From Corynebacterium aurimucosum ATCC 700975 (lineage in GTDB: Bacteria; Actinomycetota; Actinomycetes; Mycobacteriales; Mycobacteriaceae): a stretch of 64,000 nucleotides of DNA. Location of the stretch: positions 62,001 to 126,000 of the forward strand of contig NZ_VDTC01000002.1 in NCBI RefSeq assembly GCF_007672725.1, read 5' to 3'. Under the pieces are notes generated by a model. That model saw only the letters and a list, made by a program, of their open reading frames with translations, made no database searches and had not been told where the DNA came from. Each line of letters starts with the position of its first letter. The first letter of the stretch is position 1. Both the position numbers and the translations under genes were made by a program. Below, one piece after another: positions 9,624-16,914 of the stretch.

Positions 9624-10301
9624 TTGCGCTCGCTCGTACTCGTTACGGCTGGACTTTCATCACCGTCCTCGACGCGTGCGCTTGGCGACGCCCTCTCCGC
9701 CGCCACCACCGCCCGCGTTAGTGCCCGAGGGGAAGGCATCGACGTGACCGTCGTGGAGCTGCGCGAGCTTGCCGGCGAGTTGGCAGAAGCCATGACCAAC
9801 TGGGTTTCACCCACACCCCGCCTCCATGCCGCGCAGACTGCCGTGACCAAGGCGGACGGTCTCATCGCCGTCAGCCCGGTATTCCAGGGCAGTTATTCGG
9901 GTTTGTTCAAGATGTTCTTCGACACTTTAGAGCCGCATTCTCTAGAGGGACTGCCCACGCTCATCGCTGCCACCGGGGGCTCGAGCCGGCACGCGCTTGT
10001 GCTCGACTATGCTCTGCGCCCGCTGCTTAACTACCTGCATGCCACAGTGGTCCCCACCGGGATCTTCCAGGCCACGGAAGACTTTGGCACTGCAGAAGGC
10101 GCGCGCAATGACAAACGCATAGAACGCGCCGCCGAGGAGCTAGCGGACCTCATGGTGCGCCCGCTCGACCGGGTCTCTGGACTTGCCGGGAGGCTCGGCG
10201 AAGCGGAGGAAGCGCCCCAGGGGGAGCTATCACAGGACGTCGATCCAGACCCTTCAGGATTCCGCGCGCTGCTTTCCCGCCACGACGGGCAGCCGAGCTA
10301 A
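9624..10301 (+). CDS. CE1759-family FMN reductase (NADPH-dependent, flavodoxin-like)
   Basis: 225-residue flavodoxin-fold protein of the NADPH-dependent FMN reductase family: RSLVLVTAGLSSPSSTRALG with a phosphate-binding loop at the N-terminus, VSPVFQGSYSGLFKMFFDTLE in the middle and LIAATGGSSRHALVLDYALRP after it. It is expected to provide FMNH2 to the upstream luciferase-like monooxygenase. Translation starts with TTG immediately after the TAG of that gene, with GAGGAGAAA upstream, indicating coupling. The family is named after C. efficiens CE1759. About 45 C-terminal residues form a low-complexity extension without a recognised function. Confidence 0.87.
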   Translation: MRSLVLVTAGLSSPSSTRALGDALSAATTARVSARGEGIDVTVVELRELAGELAEAMTNWVSPTPRLHAAQTAVTKADGLIAVSPVFQGSYSGLFKMFFDTLEPHSLEGLPTLIAATGGSSRHALVLDYALRPLLNYLHATVVPTGIFQATEDFGTAEGARNDKRIERAAEELADLMVRPLDRVSGLAGRLGEAEEAPQGELSQDVDPDPSGFRALLSRHDGQPS

Positions 10302-10375
10302 GCGGTTGCGGAGGGCTCTCGGTACTATCGTAAGGCGACACTTATCTAACGCTCCCAAGGAGGTTTCACCCCCAC

Positions 10376-11785
10376 ATGACAATTAGCGTGACCGATATCT
10401 TCTCCATCGGAATCGGCCCCTCCTCCTCCCATACAGTCGGCCCCATGCGCGCGGCTAAGGCCTTCCTCGAGGCGCTTGATCAACACCCGGCCAAGGTCCA
10501 CACCGTACTGCGCGGTTCCCTATCCGCTACCGGCCGCGGCCACGCCACGGATCGCGCCGTGATTCTGGGCCTCGCCGGATGGGATCCGCTGTCCGTGCCA
10601 CTCGACGCAGAGCCACGCGCCGATGCCTTTATCCCCACCGAGGGCACCATTTCTGGCCCCGCAGGCGAAGTGCAATACAGCATCGAATTCAACAACGAAC
10701 CGGTGCCGGAACACCCGAACTGCCTCATCTTTACGGCCTGGGACGAGAACGGCAGGGTACTCGCCGAGAATGCAGAGTACTTCTCCGTCGGCGGCGGCTT
10801 TATCCTGTCCCGCGAGGAATACGATGCCCAGCTCCAAACTGACACCGGTGTGCCAGCCGGTGTCGCCGCGGCCACCGCTGAAGACACCGTTCCTTATGAG
10901 TTCCAGTCCGGCGAACACCTGCTTCACCTGTGCGCGGCCAATGACAAAGCTATCTGGGAAATCGTCGCCGCCAACGAGGCCGTGTTGCACCGCGAAGAAG
11001 GCGGTCTCGACTACGTCTACCAGCACCTTGACTTGGTCTGGGATATCATGCGCGAGTGCGTGACCGAGGGCATTTCCTCCAAGGGAATCCTTCCCGGTGG
11101 CCTGCGCGTGAACCGCCGCGCGCCACGCATGTACCAACAACTTCTGGCCAAGCAAAACGACGAGTCCTGTGGCTTGTCCGCGATGGAATGGGTCAACCTC
11201 TACGCGCTTGCCGTCAACGAACAGAATGCCGCCGGCGGCCGCGTCATCACCGCCCCCACTAACGGCGCGTGTGGCATCATCCCCGCCGTGCTGCACTACG
11301 CGCGTGACTTCCAGGCTGATTTCACCCGCTCCGATGCCCGCCGCTACCTGCTGACCGCAGGTGCCATTGGCATCATCATCAAGTCCAATGCCTCAATTTC
11401 CGGCGCGGAGGTGGGCTGCCAGGGCGAGGTTGGCTCAGCGTCCTCCATGGCAGCTGCTGGCATGGCAGAACTACTCGGAGCAACACCGGAACAGGTGGAA
11501 AACGCCGCCGAGATTGCCCTTGAGCACAACCTCGGCCTGACCTGTGACCCCGTCGGAGGCCTCGTGCAGATTCCCTGCATCGAGCGCAACGCCATCGGCG
11601 CAGTCAAGTCCATCAACGCCGCGCGCCTTGCTCTCATGGGTGAGGGAACGCACCACGTTACCCTCGATAACGCGGTGCGCACCATGGCCGAAACCGGACG
11701 CGACATGCTCTCCAAGTACAAGGAGACCTCGCTCGGCGGCCTGGCGAAGACGATGGGCTTCACCGTCTCGCAGGTGGAGTGCTAA
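10376..11785 (+). CDS. sdaA: L-serine ammonia-lyase (iron-sulfur dependent, single chain)
   Basis: Deaminates L-serine to pyruvate and ammonia using a [4Fe-4S] cluster. The N-terminus has the family signature [16 protein letters not shown]. The C-terminal catalytic domain shows cluster cysteines in [10 protein letters not shown] and in [14 protein letters not shown]. At 469 residues it is a normal fused alpha/beta enzyme. The very last residue is Cys (TVSQVEC), which in type-2 enzymes such as that of Legionella folds back onto the cluster as a fourth ligand. The start ATG follows AAGGAGG, with a slightly long 12-base spacing. Its stop codon overlaps that of the convergent hisS. Confidence 0.95.
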   Translation: MTISVTDIFSIGIGPSSSHTVGPMRAAKAFLEALDQHPAKVHTVLRGSLSATGRGHATDRAVILGLAGWDPLSVPLDAEPRADAFIPTEGTISGPAGEVQYSIEFNNEPVPEHPNCLIFTAWDENGRVLAENAEYFSVGGGFILSREEYDAQLQTDTGVPAGVAAATAEDTVPYEFQSGEHLLHLCAANDKAIWEIVAANEAVLHREEGGLDYVYQHLDLVWDIMRECVTEGISSKGILPGGLRVNRRAPRMYQQLLAKQNDESCGLSAMEWVNLYALAVNEQNAAGGRVITAPTNGACGIIPAVLHYARDFQADFTRSDARRYLLTAGAIGIIIKSNASISGAEVGCQGEVGSASSMAAAGMAELLGATPEQVENAAEIALEHNLGLTCDPVGGLVQIPCIERNAIGAVKSINAARLALMGEGTHHVTLDNAVRTMAETGRDMLSKYKETSLGGLAKTMGFTVSQVEC

Positions 11786-13059
11786 ACGAGCTGGCGAAGC
11801 TGCTTGACGACGTCCCCCACCGGGACGTCGTGCTGCTCGTGCGCGCGCAGATCCTTCAGCGCCACGGTGCCAGACTCTAGCTCTTGGTCACCGAGGACGA
11901 GTGCGAAGCGGGCGTTGGCGCGATCAGCACCCTTCATCGCTCCCTTGAGGCCGCGGTCACCGAAGGACATATCCGCGGAAATACCGGCTTTGCGGAGATC
12001 ATTAATGATGCTGACCATCTTCTTCTTTGCCGCCGCGCCCAAAGCAACGCCATAAACGGCCACGCGTTCTTCGACGCCCTCGAGCTCCACGCCCTCGGCC
12101 TCCAGGGCCAAAACCGTGCGGTCCACGCCGAGGCCGTAGCCGATACCGGACAATTCCTGTCCGCCGAGCTGAGCCATGAGGCCGTCGTAGCGGCCGCCGC
12201 CGCCAATGCCGGACTGCGCGCCGAGTCCATCGTGGACGAATTCGAAACAGGTCTTCGTGTAGTAATCAAGACCGCGGACCATGCGCGGGTTGATGGTGTA
12301 GGGCACGCCCATGTCATCGAGCAAGCCAGTGACCGTCTCAAAGTGCTCGCGGCACTCGGCATTGAGGTGGTCGAGCATGAGGGGGGCGTCGACAAGCTGC
12401 TCCTGGACCTCCGGGCGCTTGTCATCGAGCACGCGCAGCGGGTTCAGCTCCGCGCGGGCCCTGGTTTCCTCGTCGAGGTCCAGCTTGAACAGGAATTCCT
12501 GCAGCTTCTCCCGGTAGGCCGGGCGGCAGTCGTGGTCCCCCAGGCTGGTCAGCTCCAGACGGAACTGGCTAAGCCCCAGGCTGCGGTAGGAGCGGTCCGC
12601 CAGTGCGATGATTTCCGCGTCCAGCGCCGGATCATCGACACCAATGGCCTCGACGCCGACCTGCTGCAGCTGGCGGTAGCGGCCAGCCTGCGGGCGTTCG
12701 TAGCGGAAGAAGGGGCCAAAGTAATTGAGCTTGACAGGCAACTGACCGCGGTCGAGGTTGTGCTCGATAACTGAGCGCATAACACCCGCGGTGCCTTCGG
12801 GGCGCAGAGTCACGGAGCGGTCGCCGCGATCGGCGAAGGTGTACATCTCCTTCGACACGACGTCCGTGGACTCCCCCACGCCGCGGGCGAACAGCGACGT
12901 GTCCTCAAAGACGGGGAGTTCGATGTGTTGGAAGCCGGACAGATGTGCCTGATGTACGAAGGTCTCACGAACCTTGGCAAAGATGGCCGATTGCGGCGGA
13001 ACGTAGTCCGGCACACCCTTGGGCGCGGACAGGGCTTTGAACTGCTTCTTATCACTCAC
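11782..13059 (-). CDS. hisS: Histidine--tRNA ligase
   Basis: Class II synthetase of 425 residues charging tRNA-His. The histidine-specific signatures are visible: [11 protein letters not shown] (motif 2 region), [17 protein letters not shown], and [15 protein letters not shown], which forms the histidine-binding pocket. The C-terminal anticodon-binding domain begins near residue 325. Start is GTG at 13059 with AAAGGG unusually close (two bases); no better downstream start precedes the conserved APKGVPDY block. The gene follows the MBL hydrolase gene by five bases, so the two are co-transcribed. Its TAG stop overlaps the TAA of sdaA. Confidence 0.96.
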   Translation of the reverse strand: MSDKKQFKALSAPKGVPDYVPPQSAIFAKVRETFVHQAHLSGFQHIELPVFEDTSLFARGVGESTDVVSKEMYTFADRGDRSVTLRPEGTAGVMRSVIEHNLDRGQLPVKLNYFGPFFRYERPQAGRYRQLQQVGVEAIGVDDPALDAEIIALADRSYRSLGLSQFRLELTSLGDHDCRPAYREKLQEFLFKLDLDEETRARAELNPLRVLDDKRPEVQEQLVDAPLMLDHLNAECREHFETVTGLLDDMGVPYTINPRMVRGLDYYTKTCFEFVHDGLGAQSGIGGGGRYDGLMAQLGGQELSGIGYGLGVDRTVLALEAEGVELEGVEERVAVYGVALGAAAKKKMVSIINDLRKAGISADMSFGDRGLKGAMKGADRANARFALVLGDQELESGTVALKDLRAHEQHDVPVGDVVKQLRQLV

Positions 13060-13064
13060 GCCCT

Positions 13065-13709
13065 TTAGAGTACATCCCCCGCCGCACGGAGAAACGGATT
13101 AGTCGCGCGTTCGCGGCGCATCGTCGATGTTGGGCCGTGGCCCGGCAAGATGGCAAGGGAATCATCAAGGCCCCACACCGGACCGCGCAATGAGCGCTGC
13201 ATCGCCGCGGGATCGGAATGCGGAAGGTCTGTACGGCCGATCGAGCCCTTGAATAACACGTCACCGGTCAGCGCAAAATCCTCGGCCACGAGCATGACGC
13301 AACCCGGTGAATGCCCCGGCGCATGGAGTAATTCAAACTCCAGGCCGACGAGGCTCAGCGTCTCACCACCCAGCAGATCACGCCGGTCCGCCACCTGCTT
13401 CATGGAAGCGGCGGCGAAAAGCATCTGCGATTCGGGAGATACTCCGGAGCCATCCACCAACATGAACGCGTCATCCGGGTGGATGTAGACCGGCAGGTTA
13501 AACTCAGCGGCATCACGCGTGTGGTCAATGTGACCGTGGGTGAGCACGACGGCCTCAAATTCCAGGGACTTCTCACGCGCGAGCTGCTCAAGGCGCTCGC
13601 GTGTGTGCATCCCTGGGTCCACGATGAACGCCCGCGAGCCGTTAGCCACAACATAGGTGTTGGTTTTATAAGGCCCTGCGGCGAAACCGTAGATATCGGG
13701 TGTGTTCAT
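13065..13709 (-). CDS. MBL-fold metallo-hydrolase (glyoxalase II-like)
   Basis: 214-residue metallo-beta-lactamase-fold enzyme. The metal-binding motif [14 protein letters not shown] is near residue 60, followed by the later ligands in [11 protein letters not shown] and [15 protein letters not shown] and a terminal GHGPTSTM. The closest named relatives are YcbL/glyoxalase II-like hydrolases, and a homologue sits beside hisS in mycobacteria. The substrate is unproven. I chose ATG at 13709 ([12 protein letters not shown]), which overlaps the tpx stop by one base (TAATG); the 38 in-frame residues upstream lie in tpx and are not family-like. It forms an operon with tpx and hisS. Confidence 0.88.
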   Translation of the reverse strand: MNTPDIYGFAAGPYKTNTYVVANGSRAFIVDPGMHTRERLEQLAREKSLEFEAVVLTHGHIDHTRDAAEFNLPVYIHPDDAFMLVDGSGVSPESQMLFAAASMKQVADRRDLLGGETLSLVGLEFELLHAPGHSPGCVMLVAEDFALTGDVLFKGSIGRTDLPHSDPAAMQRSLRGPVWGLDDSLAILPGHGPTSTMRRERATNPFLRAAGDVL

Positions 13710-14206
13710 TACTTGAGGGCGGCCAAAGCTGCGTCGTAGTCCGGCTCCGTCGTAACCTCTGGAACCAGCTCGGTGTAGGTCACCTTGTGGTTCTCGTCGG
13801 TGACGATGACCGCGCGGGCACACAGGCCCTTGAGCGGGGAGCCTTCCAGGACGAGGCCCAGCTTGTCGGCGAAATCGGAGCGGAAATCAGAAGCGCTGAC
13901 GACGTTGTCGATACCTTCAGCAGCGCAGAAACGCTCCTGTGCGAAAGGCAGGTCACGGGAGACGGACAGGACAACGGTGTTCTCCAGACCAGCCGCCTCT
14001 TGATTGAACTTGCGCAGCTGCGCTGCACACACGCCGGTATCCACGGACGGGAAGCAGGACACCACCAGGCGCTTACCAGCAAAGTCCGCATTGGTCAGCT
14101 CAGACAAGTCGGTGCCGACGAGGGTGAAGTCCGGCAGCGCGTCACCGACCTTCGGCAGCTCAGCATTGGTTTCGACGGGTTCATTCTGAAAATTCGTAGT
14201 AGCCAT
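13709..14206 (-). CDS. tpx: Thiol peroxidase (atypical 2-Cys peroxiredoxin)
   Basis: 165-residue peroxiredoxin that reduces hydroperoxides with thioredoxin. It carries the Tpx signature [10 protein letters not shown], with peroxidatic Cys60, and the resolving Cys94 in ERFCAAEG. The conserved DLPFAQ and the C-terminal VTYTELVPE are also present. Start is ATG at 14206, because the codons upstream (TTG GGT GCC) are not conserved. There is no clear ribosome-binding site, so a leaderless mRNA is possible. It is the first gene of the tpx-MBL-hisS operon. Confidence 0.95.
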   Translation of the reverse strand: MATTNFQNEPVETNAELPKVGDALPDFTLVGTDLSELTNADFAGKRLVVSCFPSVDTGVCAAQLRKFNQEAAGLENTVVLSVSRDLPFAQERFCAAEGIDNVVSASDFRSDFADKLGLVLEGSPLKGLCARAVIVTDENHKVTYTELVPEVTTEPDYDAALAALK

Positions 14207-14312
14207 GGCACCCAAGCGTACTGACGTGCGGGGCGGCGCGCCACGGTGAACTACCGTGCGGTTAGGATAGGTGGGTCAAAGTTTTTAAACCACCACTGTG
14301 GAGGAAACATAG

Positions 14313-15173
14313 GTGTCTACTAACAGCCAGCGCTTGGATGATGCGCTCAACCAGCTCGATCGCGAGCTGAAATCCCGCGACCGTAAACAGAAGAGCCGCC
14401 CGCTCGGCGTCGTTTTGATGGCCGCCGTCGTTATTGTTGCCCTCGTCGGCGGTATCTGGTTCTTGGCCACGCGCTCGCCGGAGGAAGAAGAGATTCAGGC
14501 CTCGGAAACCTCCGCCGCCGATACGCCCACTGAAGCCCCTACCGCCGAAGCATTGAGCGGCAAGCGTGCTAAGCCGCTCGGTGAGACCGTCACCTGCGAG
14601 TACAACGAGACTGGCGACGCTTCCCGCGATGTCCCTACTCCGCAAGGAAAGAACATTCCTGCCAAGGGTGAGGTGACCGTCAATTTCGCCACCAAGCAAG
14701 GCGATATTGAGATGACTCTCGATCGCTCACTTGCTCCGTGTACCGTCAACGCAATCACGGACATGATTTCCGCGAAGTACTACGACGACACCGTGTGCCA
14801 CCGCATGACGGAGGGCACCCTCTCCGTCCTGCAGTGCGGTGATCCGACCGGCAAGGGTTCTGGTGGACCGGGCTTCCAGTTTGCCAATGAGTACCCCACC
14901 GATGAGGCTGACGACGCCGCTAAGGCACAGCCTGCTCTGTACCCGAAGGGTTCCATCGCCATGGCTAATGCCGGCGAAGACACCAATGGTTCCCAGTTCT
15001 TCATTAACTATAAGGACTCGCAGCTTCCGCCCTCCTACACCTATTTTGGCGACCTGACGGAGAAGGGACAGAAGACCATCGACGCCATCGCTGCCAAGGG
15101 TGTCAAGGATGGGCAGTCCGACGGCGCTCCCGCTGAAGAAGTTCGCATCACCAAGGCAACCGTCGAGAGCTAA
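14313..15173 (+). CDS. Membrane-anchored peptidyl-prolyl cis-trans isomerase (cyclophilin)
   Basis: 286-residue protein: a short cytoplasmic N-terminus, one transmembrane helix (about residues 33-54, VVLMAAVVIVALVGGIWFLA), an acidic linker and a cyclophilin domain from about residue 110. The domain carries DTVCHRMTEG, FQFANEYPTD and GSIAMANAGEDTNGSQFFI, which are active-site blocks. The normal cyclophilin Arg/Phe pattern is partly changed (HRMTEG instead of HRVIPG). The orientation places the isomerase outside the cytoplasmic membrane. Mycobacteria have the same gene beside rel and hisS. Start is GTG with GGAGG upstream. Confidence 0.9.
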   Translation: MSTNSQRLDDALNQLDRELKSRDRKQKSRPLGVVLMAAVVIVALVGGIWFLATRSPEEEEIQASETSAADTPTEAPTAEALSGKRAKPLGETVTCEYNETGDASRDVPTPQGKNIPAKGEVTVNFATKQGDIEMTLDRSLAPCTVNAITDMISAKYYDDTVCHRMTEGTLSVLQCGDPTGKGSGGPGFQFANEYPTDEADDAAKAQPALYPKGSIAMANAGEDTNGSQFFINYKDSQLPPSYTYFGDLTEKGQKTIDAIAAKGVKDGQSDGAPAEEVRITKATVES

Positions 15174-15197
15174 GTTTTACCCCCTTTACGGTGGCCG

Positions 15198-15232
15198 GCC
15201 CCGCTCGCATTCAGCGAGCGGGGCCTTTCCCA
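15198..15232 (+). terminator. Rho-independent terminator after the cyclophilin gene
   Basis: Perfect 11-bp stem GGCCCCGCTCG (15198-15208) with CGAGCGGGGCC (15216-15226), seven-base loop, followed by TTTCCC. Confidence 0.85.
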
Positions 15233-15390
15233 TTCCAACCGCCCCTCCCCACCTGGATTAAGAATTTCTTAGCCTTGAGCTGTTCATTTGGCAAACTATT
15301 ACCCACGTCCACAACCTGCACCGGGCCAAACCCCAGCTCACATGCCGCGGACAGCCGCCACACAGATTCATCAATTGATTGTCAGATCCC

Positions 15391-15419
15391 TTGCAAAACC
15401 CGCAATGCCTCAGTAGCAT
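15391..15419 (+). promoter_or_regulatory. Probable promoter of the tandem small secreted protein genes
   Basis: TTGCAA (15391-15396) and TAGCAT (15414-15419) with a 17-base spacer, giving a leader of about 35 bases before the ATG at 15462. Spacing and sequence fit a SigA-type promoter. Confidence 0.55.
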
Positions 15420-15461
15420 CTGTGAGGTCTTTGAAATTCCCGAGATGTATAAGGAACGAGA

Positions 15462-15824
15462 ATGAAGCTCTTCTCCCGTAAGGCCCTTGTCGCTGCCGCT
15501 ACCACCGCTGCCGTTTCCCTGTCCGGCGTGACCGTTGCTAACGCTGAGACCGCCAACGATAACACCGCCGCGGTAAACGAACCCACCAACGACGCTCCTA
15601 AGTCTGAGGGCGAGGACAACAACAAGAAGGACGACAAGAAGGACGACAAGAAGGACGACAAGAAGGACGAGGAGTCTTCTTCTTCCTCCTCCGATGACTC
15701 CGAGGGTTCCTCCATCTCCGACATGAAGCCGTCCGAGATCCGCGACTGGATCGCTGTCTTCACCGCCATCATCGGCGCTCTGGGCACCGTCTTCGCTTTC
15801 TACAACAAGAACTTCGCTAAGTAA
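15462..15824 (+). CDS. Small secreted protein with charged KKDD repeats (paralogue 1)
   Basis: 120 residues with a clear Sec signal peptide (MKLFSRKALVAAATTAAV, cleavage probably after VANA near residue 27). A Thr/Asn/Glu-rich stretch follows, then four tandem KKDD-type units and a Ser run (about residues 55-75). The C-terminus SSISDMKPSEIRDWIAVFTA and the following hydrophobic IIGALGTVFAFY look like an amphipathic or membrane-associating helix. I do not recognise a named family. The signal peptide and C-terminal motif are shared with the next gene, so the two arose by duplication. A role in the cell envelope is inference only. Confidence 0.75.
   Translation: MKLFSRKALVAAATTAAVSLSGVTVANAETANDNTAAVNEPTNDAPKSEGEDNNKKDDKKDDKKDDKKDEESSSSSSDDSEGSSISDMKPSEIRDWIAVFTAIIGALGTVFAFYNKNFAK
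15624..15671 (+). repeat. Four tandem 12-bp units encoding KKDD
   Basis: Units AAGAAGGACGAC at 15624-15635, 15636-15647 and 15648-15659 are identical; the fourth, 15660-15671, differs in its last base. This is a likely site of slippage and length variation in the linker of the secreted protein. Confidence 0.93.
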
Positions 15825-15846
15825 GTCAGACCCACTTAAGTCAGAC
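15822..15846 (+). repeat. 10-bp direct repeat between the two small secreted protein genes
   Basis: TAAGTCAGAC occurs at 15822-15831 (overlapping the stop codon of the first gene) and again at 15837-15846. The purpose is unknown; it may be a trace of the duplication that made the gene pair. Confidence 0.6.
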
Positions 15847-15881
15847 TTTCCGTTCACATTCGAATCAGATTAGGAAATCCT

Positions 15882-16136
15882 ATGAAATTCTTCTCCCGTA
15901 AGTCCATCGTTGCCGCTGCTACCGCTGCAACCATCGCTTTCTCCGGTACCGCAGTTGCTTCCGCAGCTCCGGTTGAGGATGACAGCTCCTCCAAGGCTTT
16001 CTTCGCTCTCTCCTCCGACGATGAGGGTAACGTCAGCCCGAAGGAAATCCGCGAGTGGATTAAGGTCTTCACCTCCATCATCGGCGCCATGGATGACGCA
16101 ATGCGTCTCGGCGATAAGCTCGCTGGTATCAAGTAA
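15882..16136 (+). CDS. Small secreted protein (paralogue 2)
   Basis: 84 residues with a Sec signal peptide (MKFFSRKSIVAAATAATI, cleavage likely after ASA near residue 28) and a short mature part. Its NVSPKEIREWIKVFTSIIGA block matches SDMKPSEIRDWIAVFTAIIGA of the upstream paralogue, while the charged repeat linker is missing. AGGAAA precedes the ATG. The gap to the first gene is 57 bases without a terminator, and a strong terminator follows, so both genes probably share one transcript. No named family or function was recognised. Confidence 0.75.
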   Translation: MKFFSRKSIVAAATAATIAFSGTAVASAAPVEDDSSSKAFFALSSDDEGNVSPKEIREWIKVFTSIIGAMDDAMRLGDKLAGIK

Positions 16137-16151
16137 GCCACAAGCGCCGCT

Positions 16152-16188
16152 CTCTCCCCTTGCGCAATCCGCGCAGGGGGAGATTTTT
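16152..16188 (+). terminator. Rho-independent terminator after the small secreted protein genes
   Basis: Stem CTCCCCTTGCGC (16154-16165) with GCGCAGGGGGAG (16171-16182), short loop, followed by ATTTTTCG. Confidence 0.9.
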
Positions 16189-16270
16189 CGTTTTCCTGGA
16201 CAGCCGATTCAACGCCCAAACACGACGCGGCTTCTAAGCCCGGCTACTCTTGCAACCTAGAAGACTGTTC

Positions 16271-16870
16271 CTAGTCCTGTGCATCTACTTCCTCGATGCG
16301 CTCGGCGCCGAGAACGTCCTTGAATACGGAGGCATCAACAAGCTGGCCACGGCGAATGACAGAAATCTGACCAGTTGGTTCCAAGATCATTAGCTGCACG
16401 TCGGTGCGCCGACCAAGGCCCGCCTTGCGCACAGCGGAATTGATATCCCTTTCGGTGATGTGCGCAAAGCTCATATTGTCTTCCTGCAGCTGCCCCTTAT
16501 AAACCAAGAGCACCGGTTTGCGGTCGATGAAACGTGACCATGTCACGAGCTGCCGGAAGGTACCGAAGGCTGCCTCCAGGAGCATAAGTGTGAAGAGACC
16601 AATGACTCCGGCGGCGAGGGTCGGCGGGTTGCCTACAATCACGCGGCCTGAAACCGCGCCGAACATAATGATGATGACGGCATCGGAAGCGGTGATGGAC
16701 GTCAAAACGCGGCTGCCAAAGAGCTTGACCAAGACCATAAAGGCCAAATAAATACCCAGCGTCGCGAGCATCACCAGTGGGATTCGGTGAGGCTCGATAC
16801 CTAGCTGGTACATTGCCTCGCGTCCAAACAGCCTCAGTGTATCCACAGCTTTCCACCATACCTTCCACAT
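16271..16870 (-). CDS. DUF421 (YetF-like) membrane protein
   Basis: About 200 residues. Two or three N-terminal membrane helices (LVMLATLGIYLAFMVLVKLF, SDAVIIIMFGAVSGR, AAGVIGLFTLMLLEA) precede a soluble DUF421 domain containing KPVLLVYKGQLQEDNM and a C-terminal QISVIRRGQ strand. The family function is poorly known. I prefer ATG at 16870 because the further GTG at 16885 lies inside the terminator hairpin of the upstream nucleotidase gene. A start even further in (MYQLGIEPHR) cannot be excluded. No good ribosome-binding site is visible. Confidence 0.82.
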   Translation of the reverse strand: MWKVWWKAVDTLRLFGREAMYQLGIEPHRIPLVMLATLGIYLAFMVLVKLFGSRVLTSITASDAVIIIMFGAVSGRVIVGNPPTLAAGVIGLFTLMLLEAAFGTFRQLVTWSRFIDRKPVLLVYKGQLQEDNMSFAHITERDINSAVRKAGLGRRTDVQLMILEPTGQISVIRRGQLVDASVFKDVLGAERIEEVDAQD

Positions 16871-16871
16871 G

Positions 16872-16899
16872 AGAAAAGCCCGCACGATAGTGCGGGCTT
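16872..16899 (-). terminator. Rho-independent terminator after the 5'-nucleotidase gene
   Basis: Read on the minus strand: a 10-bp stem AAGCCCGCAC/GTGCGGGCTT with a four-base loop, followed by TTTTCTC. It ends two bases before the preferred start of the DUF421 gene. Confidence 0.85.
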
Positions 16900-16914
16900 G
16901 TGCATCAGTACAGA

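Noticed and set aside
13710..13823. Longer N-terminus (38 residues) for the MBL hydrolase
   Set aside because: It lies within the tpx coding region and does not resemble the family; the overlapping TAATG supports the shorter start.
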